Below are positions 24,201 to 36,374 of a stretch of 64,000 nt of DNA, one piece after another. Both the position numbers and the translations under genes were made by a program. This stretch comes from Chelydra serpentina (taxonomy: Eukaryota; Chordata; Testudines; Chelydridae): the NCBI GenBank assembly GCA_037349315.1, contig JBAIAC010000033.1:13224001-13288000 (forward strand), read 5' to 3'. The notes under the pieces are model-generated. The model had not been told where the DNA came from. It did no database searches and saw only the letters and a list, made by a program, of their open reading frames with translations. Within the stretch, counting starts at the first letter, position 1; each line of letters starts with the position of its first letter.

Positions 24201-27200
24201 CCTACTACATTCCAGTCTAGGTGTTACTTGCAGAGCGATGAGACGATATCACTACTAGGAATGTGCAAACATTACAGGCATAGATAGGCCCCTTAGGGTC
24301 ATCCCGAAGCTCTGCTGCAATCAGTTTGATGGTTAGAGTTCTAATACAGTGCTATGGGTATACAAGGACCCTGCAGAGATCAGAGGCATATAAAATACCC
24401 CAGCTACTTCCAGACTAGGAATGTGCAGTTACATGGTGATGTATTATTTCATGAAACTCCAACCAAAGGGAGCAGCATGACAGAAAGTGTGAGGATAACG
24501 AGCTTGAAGATGATGCAGAGAAAGAGCGGAAGCTGGTGGAGGGGTCTGAGAAGTAGGCTGAGAAGGTCTGAAGAATGGGAGAGGAAGATTATTTTAGCAG
24601 TAGCATTTGAATAGATTGATAATGAGATAGACAAGAAGGTAGGCCAGAGAAAAGGAGTCAAGAGAAAATAAGGCCAAAGTTAAGGCCTTTAGACTGGCAG
24701 GGTAACTCTTCTGGCCTGCTGCAGATTTGATTTAGAGCTCTTGGATTAAAGTATATTTATCAGAGTTAAAAGCAGAGTCAGTGTTTCAATTTGTTAAGGC
24801 ATTTCCATTCAGGAAATTCATAATAACAGCTTTTGCAATCAGCTGAGAGGGAGAACGTGTGATAACATTCTTTAAAGATTGCGCAAATGTACCAATGATC
24901 TCAGGAGCTGATTTTTTCCAGGTTGGTTTAAATTGAGGGACGAATGAACACTCTACGAGCATTTTCAGGCACCCTTTGGTTTTAAATCAGCAAAAGAAAG
25001 AAATAAGAGCTATTTTAAAAGGTCTTTAACATGTGGACTTCCCATATCCTGACAGGAATATAACACTAAAAAACAAAAACAAAAATGCTAATGAACTACA
25101 CAACAGGCTCCTTCTTTATTGGGCAGTTCATACCTACCTAGATCTATCCTTCATTCAGTGGCTACAGCTTTTTCATTGGAGTTAAGGTCATTGGAGTTAC
25201 ATTCTTTTAACTTACAGAAGTAAATTAAAACTTGAGCTGTGCCGAACCCCCAGCCAGTTCTGAGATTGTAGCTCAAATGGATTTCCATCACCTAATTTGC
25301 CATTTTCAGTTTGCATGATTCTATACCCATTCAGTCTTGATCCTTCAGAACCCATCTGTCAAAGGTGAAACCCAAAACAGAAACATGTGCACAACTCTGT
25401 TGATTTATTTTGTTAACAGTTGTTGACTGTTTAATGGTCATTCTTGAGCTTGGCTAAGCAACAACTAAAGGAACCCATACCATTCTACCAGTACATCAAA
25501 GAGGAACAGGTACTATTTAGTGATACAAAGAGGGTGAAAATCCTGGCCTCATTTAAATCAATGAGAATAATAATCAGGAGAAATGGGATGAATGTAAGAA
25601 AGAGAATATTTAGGTTGAATATACAGTGAGGAAATATTACCGCACATCTGCACGAAAATACTCAAGGTACACACACAAATCTGATAGATGTGTAAGCATT
25701 GGTCAGTTTAGGACCCAAGTGGGGAGATGTGTATAGAAATAGCAGATTGCGTAAGACTGCAGTGTGCATAAGTTAGGTACATATAAATATGAGGACATAG
25801 TTGTACACATATAACTATGATAATCTGGCCAATAATGTAATGCGCACTTATCTGGGTGCACAACTTCCTTCTATAAGTTCTAAAATGTTTATTTTTCACC
25901 ATCCTGTACTTCTCAAACCTGCAGCACCCACACACAAGAGAAATCTCATATAAAAAGATGTTACTGTGCTCAGCCAATATGTAAACTTTGTGACTGTGGG
26001 TTCCACAAGTGCTGTAAAAGAGGTACATTATGAAAAACATTGCCATCCTCTCTCTGAGTTAGTAGCATGCTCAGGTCCATGAACAAAAGCCCCTCTTTCC
26101 AGTGGAGTCCTCCCAAAACCACAAGGAGCATGGAAATATATCTTAAGTAATGCATCTTAAAATTTCCAGGGTATATTATAAACACAGCTGCGCAAACATT
26201 AGCATATGAAAAAAAGAATTTCAGCCAATTAGCACGCACTCCACCATTTAAAAGCCCCCCTGGTGTCATTTTTGTTTCAGTAGGAAGAACTTAAATTTCA
26301 ATTGTAACTACTCCAGAATTTTTCTTTCATGGTAATCTGCTTTTCCATAACTTGAATCTATTTCATTTTCATTGCAATAGATGTTTCTAAAAATGTAACA
26401 TCTGGCTAAAAACAAAGAGTTTGAGCATTGTTTGGCTTTGTCTTCTGTTTATGAACCCAAGGTGAAGTACATATCAAAAGGAGAAAAGTTGTCATTGGTT
26501 TAATTCTACCTGCAAAGTAATTTTTTTCTGAGGTAGAAATATTGCACTAGTTTTCTGTGGGATTCAAAGGTACAACTCATCCTGAACAAAGAACATAAAA
26601 CATTGATTGATGTATATATACAATTCCATGCAGCATATTTATTTTCATACACTGCTGAATTCCACTATTACAAATTAGGAAATATTTATTGTAAGTTCCT
26701 CTTTGAATAATATTTCATTCTGATTACACTAGTAACATGTTAACATTTTATCAACAAGATTTTCACCATGTGTATGTTAAGAAAGTCTTTTTAACAAAAA
26801 CTATCATAGTTTATGAAAGATGTCTCCCTTGGTTGAGTGTTCAGAGTGGAAAGCAAATGATAAGGGGACTTAAAAAGGGTTTTAAAAAATGTGTTTGTGG
26901 GAATGTTAAGAAGAATGAATTAAACTGTAGCTGTCAAATATTCTCTTTATTTAGGCAGTGCCTGGTCCATCTAAATGCTTTATTCAGAATATTTATGTAA
27001 TTTCTGCTTAACTGTGGAATAAATTGATGCTAAAGGAATTAGAAAAATAAATATAAAAAGATTATGTGAAAATAGCATTGGCAGTTTGAAATAAATGGAA
27101 AAACTAAAGCGACAGCTGGCACTTTGCCCTACCATCTAGTTCTGTAGTTGATTTATTACAGTCTTGCAGAGATGGTAGTGATAGATGCCCTTTAATGGGA

Positions 27201-27894
27201 TGTCAGTGCCTCCACTTCCAAAAATATGGAGATCTATAAAACTTTACAGGTATCTAAAAAGCACATTTTTTCCCTAGTGCATCAGGGATTGATCTACTGC
27301 AGTAGAAATATCTGAAAGCATCATGGGGTTTTTAACTAAGTCTATTGAATCAAAACCACCACTTTATGCAGCACTTTGGTGTTCTTTAAAAGACTCCCAT
27401 TCCAGTTCTGACCAAGGCCAAGCATGCGATAGGATCACAAAAAATGATAATGCTAACCTCTTCTTGTATGAGGATATTGCTAGTGCTTGGCGGCAATGAA
27501 TGTGTTTCCTCCATACGTACAGGATGTTTAAGGTTTTGAAGTTAAAACACGTCTTATGTCTCAGATTAGAGATGCCATAAGAAAACTCACCACTAGTAGA
27601 AAAATCTGATAGAGACCTAGAAAAAGCAGTGGATGCCTTTGTATTAGCCAAAGGCCCTGACTACTGAATAGAATGGTACTTTATGGCCATAAAGAAATCC
27701 TTTACTAATCTGGGGACCTTTCCTTGGTGATCCTCAATGCCACTTTAGGCTTGGTTAAGGAAAGCTGCACTTCTTGGGCTCTGAAAACTGCTAGATGCTC
27801 AAGTCCAGATTCTCTCTAGAAGGGTGAGCTCAAGAGAAACTGGGGAACTTTGTCTACAGATCAGCTACGGACTCTTTCTTTTGCACTGCACCAA
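21231..27894. other. Gene-free intergenic block
   Basis: Mostly single-copy-looking AT-rich DNA. 23285-23345 (GCAGTATAGCTTAGTGGACA) looks like a 5' MIR remnant. 24470-24660 is purine-rich. 22070-22960 and 26280-27130 hold no repeat I can recognise. If this block contains regulatory DNA, those are the likeliest places, but sequence alone does not show it. No coding exon, including none of ALDH1A2, was recognised. Confidence 0.5.
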
Positions 27895-28335
27895 AGTCAG
27901 ATTCTTCATTCTTGCTTTTGAGGTCCTAAATAATCTTGCCACACCTACCTCTCTGCTCTTATTTCTTCCTGCTCTCCCTTACACTCCTCTCTGTTCCTCT
28001 CATTTTACTGCTCCCTTAGTCTCTGTCTCCCGCTTTGTTCCTTCTGTCCTACTGACCACTATGTTTGTGAGTACAAAGCACCCATCCTCTGAAAATCAGG
28101 ACCCTTTACAGTGTCTCAAATTGGACCCCCAGAATAACTTGTCATTTTTGAAAATTTAGGTATCTCCCTTTTTCCTGAAATACCCATTCTCCCTTTCTTG
28201 AACTATTGTCCCATGTCTTGCATGGGTTTGTCTTTGTCCTGTCTACTGTAAACTGTTTAAGGCAGAAAATGTCTTACCCTGTGATTGTTAAGGGCTATTT
28301 ATATTTACAATGCTCTACAAGTGGATCTTATTTAT
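27895..28335 (+). mobile_element. L2-like LINE 3' end
   Basis: A pyrimidine-rich stretch (CTTGCCACACCTACCTCTCT, TGCTCTCCCTTACACTCC) is followed about 300 bp later by TACTGTAAACTGTTTAAGGC and ACCCTGTGATTG. This is the order seen at L2 3' ends. It is diverged and frameless; the 111-codon open frame here is compositional. Confidence 0.5.
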
Positions 28336-30929
28336 AAATAATTACACAGAATATCCTATTTGCTCTAGAAGATGCTGCAGCTATGTGAATATGAAAGCAC
28401 ATATGTGGGTGTGGAGCATGGTGAAGGAATCATATCCCTTATGAAGTGCTGTTTAACCTATGAGGAGAGCTACTAAACAGGTACCAGCAGACAACACAGT
28501 TGAGCCCCATCTGAAGAGAGTAATTTTTCCACTTTTTTTCCTTGTTCTCTTCTTGACTACAAGTGGCTGTTCCTATTCATCATTTGAGACCCCACTGAGC
28601 ATTTCAAAGATATTGCCCAACCTTTTTCTAACTTGAGGGAGGTCAGCTGGTGAGGATCTTTACCTGTAGAGCATTATTGACTAGGACATCAAATATGGAT
28701 AATTTATCAGATGACCTCCAATTATAATATTCGTTTCTATAAATGGACCTCAGGGCTCACTTTCTGTATATAGAAAACACCACTTCAAAGTTAACAGACC
28801 ATGTTTCCCTACCTTGCTTACCTATTCACATAAAACTCCAGATGGCTGCAGAAGCTTGTTTGGCAGAAACAAGGAAAATGAAGACTACTTTATAGTGCCT
28901 TTCTCTCAACAACCTGCTCCGGCCTCCACTGAACTGAACTGGGTCCCACATTCACCTCACACAGCTTGGGAAGTACATTTTAGTTTTATATTTGCACTAC
29001 TGAGGGAGTGTTGTGAAGTTACAAGGAATAAATAACAAGCAACAAATGAGGAAGGGTAAAGGTCATTTTTACAGGAAGCTTTAGAATTTAGTACTTTCCC
29101 TAATTAAGCATCTCAGCTCCACTATAAACCCTTCCTTTCAATATACCTGTAATGTCTTACATTCTAGAGATTTCAACTCAGCCAAAAGTATGTTTCCATG
29201 ATGAAGCATAACTCAAGGTCACAGCCTCTGGAAGAGGGGGCGGGGGCAGGGATGGGAGAGAGGTGGGCATTGAATCAGCTTCAAAATTTTTCCTCCTAAA
29301 TCCAGGAATTATTTTGGCCGCTTCTTTGCTGAGGTCATTTTGTGTCCACACTGATAGTATGAAATAAAGAAATCTTCATGGTGGACGTATGAGGCAGTTG
29401 AAGCAGAGTTTTCTGGGCTGTTATGGAAAATAAGATCAGTGAGTTGGAGGTTCTTTTAATGGATCACAGCATTGGGTGTTTGAAGCTCTCTGAGCCCAAT
29501 AAAGTCCTCTCTATTCCTCCTGATGTTTAGGGAATACCTACAAACATAGCTGGCCTCACATCTGTCCAGCATGCACAGCTACACAGCATGCCCACTTTGC
29601 ACCGGTCATAAGCCGGGCTTCATACAACACTGACAAAGTAGCTCCTACTCCAGGTGATTCTCACATGTCCTTGGAGATCAGCTGTCTGCAAATATTTTCC
29701 TCGCTACTTTTATTTCATAAATTAAAGTAACGGGCTGTTTTCCCTCCCTCTACCACTGACTCATCTGCTCTGTGCTTTCTCACTCTTTTTATCTTATGTT
29801 GTGTTTCAGGCCCCACAGATGGCTACATCTGCAGTACAGTAAATAGGGCCCTTGCAGGAACAAACATATCTTTATTTTTCCTTAAAGGAAAAGTTATTGG
29901 TGTGGCACCTTAAATTGTATTTATAGTCTCCTGAGCAGCTAATTAGCGCTGCCTTCAAGACCCTGGCGGCTTCACCTACATAAACTGCTCTTGTCACAGC
30001 GCTGCAGAGCTTCCGTAGGAGAAGGAATGAAGGGAACCACTAGAGCAGCCCCGGTTTAAAACATTACAAAATAAGAAAATAACTTCCTGGACTGGGCATG
30101 ATGGGTCACATTCACCCATGTGCATAATGCCCACATAAGGCTTACATCCACTAAAGTCCCTCTGAAACCCTTCCAATAGGCTTCGTGCAAGCTCGCTACA
30201 TGGTCTTCCCCTTATTCACATATTGCTTTAAGCCACTAACATGGTGTTACTTCAGCATGTATTTCTCACCCAACGCTAACTCATTCACATAAACTAACAG
30301 TGAGCCTGGCCATTATCCCTAACAACACATATCAAACAGGCATACATCTCATACGTCCTGGCTCAGTTCTTTGCCACAATGTTTGCCCACCCTGAAGAGT
30401 AGATTTACTTTCTCAACGTATTTCATGAAATGGTGGAGGAACGTCAAGCTGCTGGCCCTCTCTGGCTCCTCCAGTGGGACTGGGGATTGAGCCCGTGGCC
30501 CCATTCTGGCTCCCTGGGTAGCTAAGGCAGTAGGAATCATAACTATACCACCATGAGCATATGACTTGTATGCAGCCACACACCTGAGTTTGCATGGTAG
30601 CCTGGATTCTGTCACAACACATGCATTATATAGAAAAGCCAGCTGTCCACAAGAAAAGCCTGGGCTGCCTCATGAGGAAGAACTGAACAAGTGAAAGGAG
30701 GGGGGATAAATCCTGTGGCAACTTTGCAGCATTTTACAGTTAAAGCTGAGAAATTTTGGCTTAAGAAAATGGCTTTCTAGTACTCCCTTGAAAGGGAGGG
30801 CTGGGTGGAGGCGCTTCTGTTAGAACGAGGCCTCAATATTCTCCACGGCTTGCATGCGGAATTTCTTTGCTTTTCAGAGTTACAATTCGTGGTGGCCTTT
30901 TAACACTCGTCAATTTTCTTAATATACAG
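28336..30929. other. Gene-free intergenic block
   Basis: No coding exon, RNA gene or clear repeat recognised. A small G-rich stretch lies at 29234-29270. Open frames are short and lack splice-site support. Confidence 0.5.
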
Positions 30930-31225
30930 CACTTTAGGTGACCTTACTGTATTATTTTTATTATTATTAATAGTCATGCTTATTACTTTAGTGCTTAGGG
31001 GGCAACCAAGGTCAGGACCCCCACTGTGCGAGGCACTGTACAAATGCAGAGCAGCAGAGAGGCCCTGCACTGAGGAGCTAAATAGACAGACAAAGGATAG
31101 AGGGAAAAGATATAACAGATGCACAGAGCGATCAATGTAATGGTGACAAGTGTCACGCTAGTTCCACTAATTCGGAGGTGGGGCGGTTTAGGGAGGTGGG
31201 ATTTAGTTAGGAGAGGATGAGCTAA
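30930..31225. repeat. Old interspersed repeat with 'gcactgtacaaatgcagag' core
   Basis: The TTATTATTAATAG run is followed by TTAGGGGGCAACCAAGGTCA, CGAGGCACTGTACAAATG and GCTAAATAGACAGACAAAGG. This matches the recalled order of a dispersed sauropsid repeat (…GGCACTGTACAAACAC…TAAATAGACAAGAC…). Class uncertain and no coding content. Confidence 0.5.
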
Positions 31226-31385
31226 ACGGAAAGACAAGGGATTGCCTTGCCTTCCCTTCCCTACACTTACTACACAGACTACCTTGAGTACGAGAAATAC
31301 TGAGGTTATCTAATTACAATACTTATTTAACCATCAGGGACATTTGCCAAGTTTGTAAGTGTAGCAACAGTATATTGCACAAGAT

Positions 31386-31455
31386 GGGTGAAGTCCTGGT
31401 TCCTTTGGCGTGAATGATAGAACTCCCACTGATTTCAATGGAGCCAGGATTTCCC
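31386..31455. repeat. Short palindromic MITE-like element
   Basis: GAAGTCCTGGTTCCTTTGG and TCAATGGAGCCAGGATTTCC are inverted imperfect copies around CTCCCACTGATTTC. Same general class as the other 'gacttcaatggg' palindromes. Confidence 0.5.
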
Positions 31456-33499
31456 CCCTGAGTTCACAAGAGTACAACTACTGCTAAGCAGGACCTGTGT
31501 GAATTACAAACAGCGTATATCACAAACCCTTCAACTTGCACTTCCCCTCATTTGCATGTGGTGGTTTTATAGTTTTGCAGATCAAGAAGCCATCACAGCG
31601 TTCTGGAGTTTGTTTAGCTCATGCAGCAATGAGGCACATTCAGTGTTTGGTTTTCAACCAAAAACACTGCAGGGGTTGAAATTAGATAAAACCTCATAAT
31701 TCACCAAGTTTTTCCCCTCAGTCTCTATTGTAATTACCTGTTTGTTGCAGATCAGTTACCAATATTTTTCTCAGTTCCAAAAAGGTTTCAACTCTGTTTC
31801 CTCAGCTTTAGTGACACACACAGTTTAAGACCTGAAATGCTGTCTCCCTTATCGTAGAGCTGAAACTGTCTCCTTCCCCACCGCCCTCATATGTAAGGAA
31901 TCTTTCAAACCTGTATTTGGATAGATTGCACCCCAGATAAATACAGCAGCATCTCCCAGTGTTAAACATGGGAGGGCTTCGTTAATTTTCTTGGGGCAGA
32001 GCACCTGATTGACATCAAATTCAGGCCCTCCGAGCCCCAGCTACAGAACAAAGAGGAGAAGAATAATTCTGCCTATGGACTGTGTGGATGGGCAGAGCCT
32101 GGCCGGGAGCTGTGAGAAATCTCACACGTGTTTGGTTTTCAGGGGTTCGTGTGAACCTTTCCTTTGATTCTCGATTTTACGTGGTTTTGTCCTCCGAGTT
32201 TCACTTTGAGTTTGAGGTTTGAACAAAAAAATGTAAAAGCTCAAATTGAAACTCAATTGAAACCACCACGTTTAATTTTCAAAACCATAAATGGGCTCCA
32301 GGTTGCTTGAAAGGTGCAGATTAAGGAATTCAAGTGGAACCTTCAACAGCTCTGGGTTCATTTTTGAGTTTATAAGAAAAAACTTGAAAGCAGGCAAGTT
32401 TCATGTGGTTCTGTCAGGAACATTTCACACAGCAATTCTCTGGGCTTATTTTTGGCAGTGGGGGGAGGAATTTTCTCCCCTCACTTGCCAAAGATGTTGC
32501 AATCCCCTAATTTGCCAAATGATTTTCCTTTAAAATTTCTGCTCAGTGGATCTCCTCCTTGCTCTCTCTGGAAAGAAAAAGCATAAGACCTTGAGGCCAC
32601 AGATCTTTAAAACTCGGTCCTCAGAACTCATCAGTGACTCCTTGCACATACTAACACGTCATGTCGTCATTGCCAAAGGTCTCATTGCAGAAACTAGCAG
32701 TCAGTTGGGGGCAGAGTTGGAGACTCTGCCACTCAGAACAGGGTGCTACAGGATTCCCGATTTAGCATTCCGCAGGCATAGGAGATTCGTACACTCAGAA
32801 CAGGGAACAGCCTCCACAGCTGCAGAGCACAGGAGGCCCAGAGAACTTCCTAAGGCCAGCAGCTGTGGAAGGAAATTTTGGCTGGATTGATCCATTATTG
32901 TTGATGCACACGAGGCATGAAACTCATATTCAGGAAACAGTGCATGAGCTGGAAAGACTTGCTGACTTAAATCATATGTTTAGTTATGCAACTGTATAGT
33001 AGTTGGACCTAGCTTTGATGTAGAAACTGTTATATCAGTATTGTTGGTATAAGTAAACGCTTATGCCAGCCTTTCCACTGAAATCATCCATTATATATAT
33101 ACATACACACATATATACACACACACCCTCTCCTCACAGCTGCCAGAACAATTTCCCACATCATCGACATTAAGCCATTAGCCCAGTAGTCACTACTTGC
33201 AAAAGTTGTTACAAGCATAACCTATGTAAAGTTAAAGATCTCTCCTTTTCATATTATGAATGAAGCAGACATGGTCCAGCGTTTACTCTCACATGTAAAC
33301 TAGTTACCATTCCAGATTACCCACCAATCTGGCAGTCTGCCTGGCAACATAGCCAAAGCCTATCTTCCAGAGGTACCTTAGGTGAGCCACATGCAGATAT
33401 CGAAACAGACCCAAAACTGTGCAGCATCTCTGCACTTTTCAGTACTTTTGGTTCAGTCGTGAAGTGCAATACTGGGGACCAGGAGATCTGTTACCACTC
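31456..33499. other. Gene-free block
   Basis: AT-rich with a TA/CA microsatellite near 33088. 32130-32290 has repetitive-looking runs (TTTGAGTTTGAGGTTTGAAC, TCAAATTGAAACTCAATTG), perhaps degraded repeat. No coding exon supported. Confidence 0.5.
33088..33127. repeat. TA/CA microsatellite
   Basis: (TA)n grading into (CA)n: TTATATATATACATACACAC, then ATATATACACACACACCC. An ordinary dinucleotide tract. Confidence 0.9.
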
Positions 33500-33665
33500 T
33501 ACTTCTGGTTTACTGTGACTTCTTGTGACACCTGGGCTAACTCACCTAATCTCTCTGCCTCGGTTTCTCCATCTGTAAAACAGGAATAATCCTTACCAAC
33601 TTCATAGGGGTTGTATGGTTTAATTAATTAAAGCCTGCAAACCACTTTAATATGCTCCAATGGAA
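33500..33665 (+). mobile_element. MIR SINE, plus orientation
   Basis: Contains CTGGGCTAACTCACCTAATC, CTCTGCCTCGGTTTCTCCAT, CTGTAAAACAGGAATAAT and CATAGGGGTTGTATGG in MIR order. An ancient SINE relic; only the central and 3' parts are recognisable. Confidence 0.8.
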
Positions 33666-35390
33666 AGTGGTATGGAAGGTCAAAGCATTAAATACGATCA
33701 TTAATGGCATCAGCACAGCCACTGGAAAGGTTGGGAGGATATTTCCCCCACAGCTTTCAGCAGTGTCTTTTCCCCCCTTCATCTATGAAGAAGAAATAAA
33801 ATAAGGTCATTTCCAGTCCCATGTGTACTGTTGTGTGAAGCAGCAGCAGTGGACTCAACACTCTCCATTCCCTCCCCTGTGGAACCACCCACTAGTTCAT
33901 GAGTAGAGTTGATCACCAGCTGAAAGACAGCAGTAGCACCAGACACCCAGTGGACAGAGCCAAGGAGGAAGAGCCAGCTTCCCTCCTGCTGGCCACAAAG
34001 GAAGGGTGAGGAAGAGTCCTCTCCTCACAACCTTATAGCACCTTGTCAGAGGCAAAGAACACCCATCAGACCCACTTCCAATGAGGATGAGGAAGGAACT
34101 GCTGGGAAGGTGACAGATACGCCCTATTGGGAGACTGGACCCTCCCCCCCCAAAAAGAGAGGGGAGTGGGACAAAGAGCATTGGAGAGAGATGGGAACAG
34201 AGGACACTAATGGGGGAGACACAATATTAGGTACCGTGGGAGATAGGCCACTGGAGGTGTCAGAACTCCAGGGAATGGGGATGCAGCGCATAGGGGAGGG
34301 CAGAGCACTATGGGAATAGCCGAGGGTCACCGAGCACAGGGAACACACAGAGGAAGAGACAGACAATGGAGAGACCTTGGGATACAGCCCTGATACAGAG
34401 CACTGGGTGACACTATAACAGAAAGATATCTACGTGCGCACACACACCGGTGCATATGACTTTATGGTGTAAGTATATACAAGGTGCTCGAGGGCGGGGG
34501 GGGGGGGGGAGCTTTTGGGAGGACAGGAACTGAGCTCAGCTGTGGAGGCAGTTCTTTGTATATTTGGGGTCAGAATTACTCCAGTTGTTCACTCTCCCCC
34601 CAAACATTCTTTGTGGTTGTACCCACGGTTAGTGGGATCTGGAGCTGTTTGACCCAAGGTCACCAGTTTGGCTCTATCCCCATCCCTAATGAACAAAGGT
34701 TATTACAATCTGATAGTTTTGGGATAGCCAGTGTGAGGTGAATTTGGTGAGTCAGGTGGTCTCAGCCCACTTCCCAGTGAACGAGTGTCCACATCACAAG
34801 AAGCACGCAAACACCCCCAACGGACTAATTAGCAACCCTGCACAATGAGAGCAAGGTGTAAACAAGCCATGGAGACTCAGCTATTGTTCATCCATAGAGG
34901 TGATTTCTCCAGGGTCTGGTTGAGGGGACACATTGGCAGGGCAGTGTAGGGAAGCTTTCACTGCTGCTGCCTTTGCTCTACCTGTTCTGACAGAATAAGA
35001 TTTCGTTCTCCAGAACTGCCGATAATCCAGTTCTTCATCTCACCTTTCAAAACCTCTAAAGGGGAGTGGGAAAGAGCGAAATGTCCGAACCAAAGAACAC
35101 AGAAACACAGTGTCAAAAGAGAGTGGGAATCCAGCTGGATCACATGTGAAGGAAGGTATTATATTCAGGCAGTCCAGGAAACAATGGGACCCTTCCAGTC
35201 ACTCACTCAAGCAAGTAAATATCAAAGCAAGAATTCTCTCCTTCCCATTTAATATAAAAGATACATTTCTGAATACTTCTGCTTATCTCATAAAACTTAA
35301 GTGGAATTAAATGCTTCTGTTAAGCAGGAAAAAAAATTCTACCAAAAGAATTTCATTCCACATCCTTCCTTTGCAAGTGTGTAGTCCCAA
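33666..35390. other. Gene-free, locally purine/G-rich block
   Basis: 34080-34380 is purine-rich (GGGGAGTGGGACAAAGAGCA, GGAGAGAGATGGGAACAGAG) and 34497-34509 is a G-run. The origin is not recognised. Open frames here reflect composition. Confidence 0.5.
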
Positions 35391-35462
35391 GGGCCCAATC
35401 CTATTCCCAACGGAGTCAACAGGATGTTTGCCACTGACTTCACTGGGAATAGGATTGGGCCC
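35391..35462. repeat. Perfect 18-bp inverted repeat (palindromic MITE)
   Basis: GGGCCCAATCCTATTCCC (35391-35408) is perfectly inverted at 35445-35462, with a 36-bp centre containing GACTTCACTGGGAA. A 72-bp hairpin of the palindromic sauropsid MITE type. No promoter or gene context. Confidence 0.8.
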
Positions 35463-35994
35463 CTTTTTTGTAGCACAGGGTTAATTGAATGTAGTTGAAG
35501 CTATATTGTAGGAGACAGAAGTAAATCAAATTATGTGAAAACATTCCCACGGTTTTGATTTACTTCACAGAAAGAAGCAAAATATTAGACATCTTATATT
35601 ACTTCACATTTGCCTTGGGGGCAGTATGCAAGGTAAACTTGCAGAAAATTCTAAAAATGTACCAGTAAGCCCTTTCCACCAAGTTCTGTATGATTGCTGC
35701 TTTATGGAGAATACACTTTTTTCTTCTACAATGCCAAGTTGTAATGTCTAATCCCATCTGTATTATAGACAGAGGCCAATAGATTTGACTGGTTTAGATT
35801 GCTACTCCTATGCAAAAGTGAAATTGTAAAAATAATTAAAATTGTAAACAGAAGGACTTGCTTGAAGCAAGAATGCTTGGAATGGTCGTAGTGTTGCTGA
35901 CATCTACTGAGGAAAAGTGAAATAGCACCTCTTAAGGAGTTGATTAGAGGGAGGGAGTTGGACTCTGCTCTTGTTTTTCAAAAAATCTGCATCC

Positions 35995-36125
35995 TATTAT
36001 TTATCATCATGTATTTATTTAATATTTACATTCTGAGCAGTCAGATGCATCAATCAGGATCAGGTCCCATACAAACACATACTAAGAAATGGCCCTTGCC
36101 CTGAAGAGATTACAGTCTAAATCCT
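35995..36125. repeat. Old interspersed repeat ('gtacaaacaca…gcttacagtctaaa' type)
   Basis: ATACAAACACATACTAAG, GCCCTTGCCCTGAAGAG and ATTACAGTCTAAAT follow the order of a common amniote repeat also present at 30930-31225. Class unknown to me and diverged. Confidence 0.45.
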
Positions 36126-36243
36126 TGATTCTGCAAATTGTTCTTGTGTGGGTATAAAAGTCTGAGTGCCTGGAACAACTTAACTTGCAGGGTAAGGGCT
36201 TAAAAACACTAGTGCAAATGAAAGCAGAATCTGGCCCTGAGTG

Positions 36244-36366
36244 TAGGGTGACCAGATGTCCCGATTTTATAGGGATAGTCCCGATTTTTGGGTCTTTTTC
36301 TTATATAGGCTCCTATTACCCCTCACCCCCGTCCCGATTTTTCACATTTGCTGTCTGGTCACCCTA
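36244..36366. mobile_element. hAT MITE (123 bp) with perfect 8-bp target duplication
   Basis: Terminal inverted repeats TAGGGTGACCAGA and TCTGGTCACCCTA are flanked by the perfect duplication CCTGAGTG (36236-36243, 36367-36374). The interior carries CCCGATTTT motifs. Same family as 3206-3341, but much less diverged. Confidence 0.9.
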
Positions 36367-36374
36367 CCTGAGTG

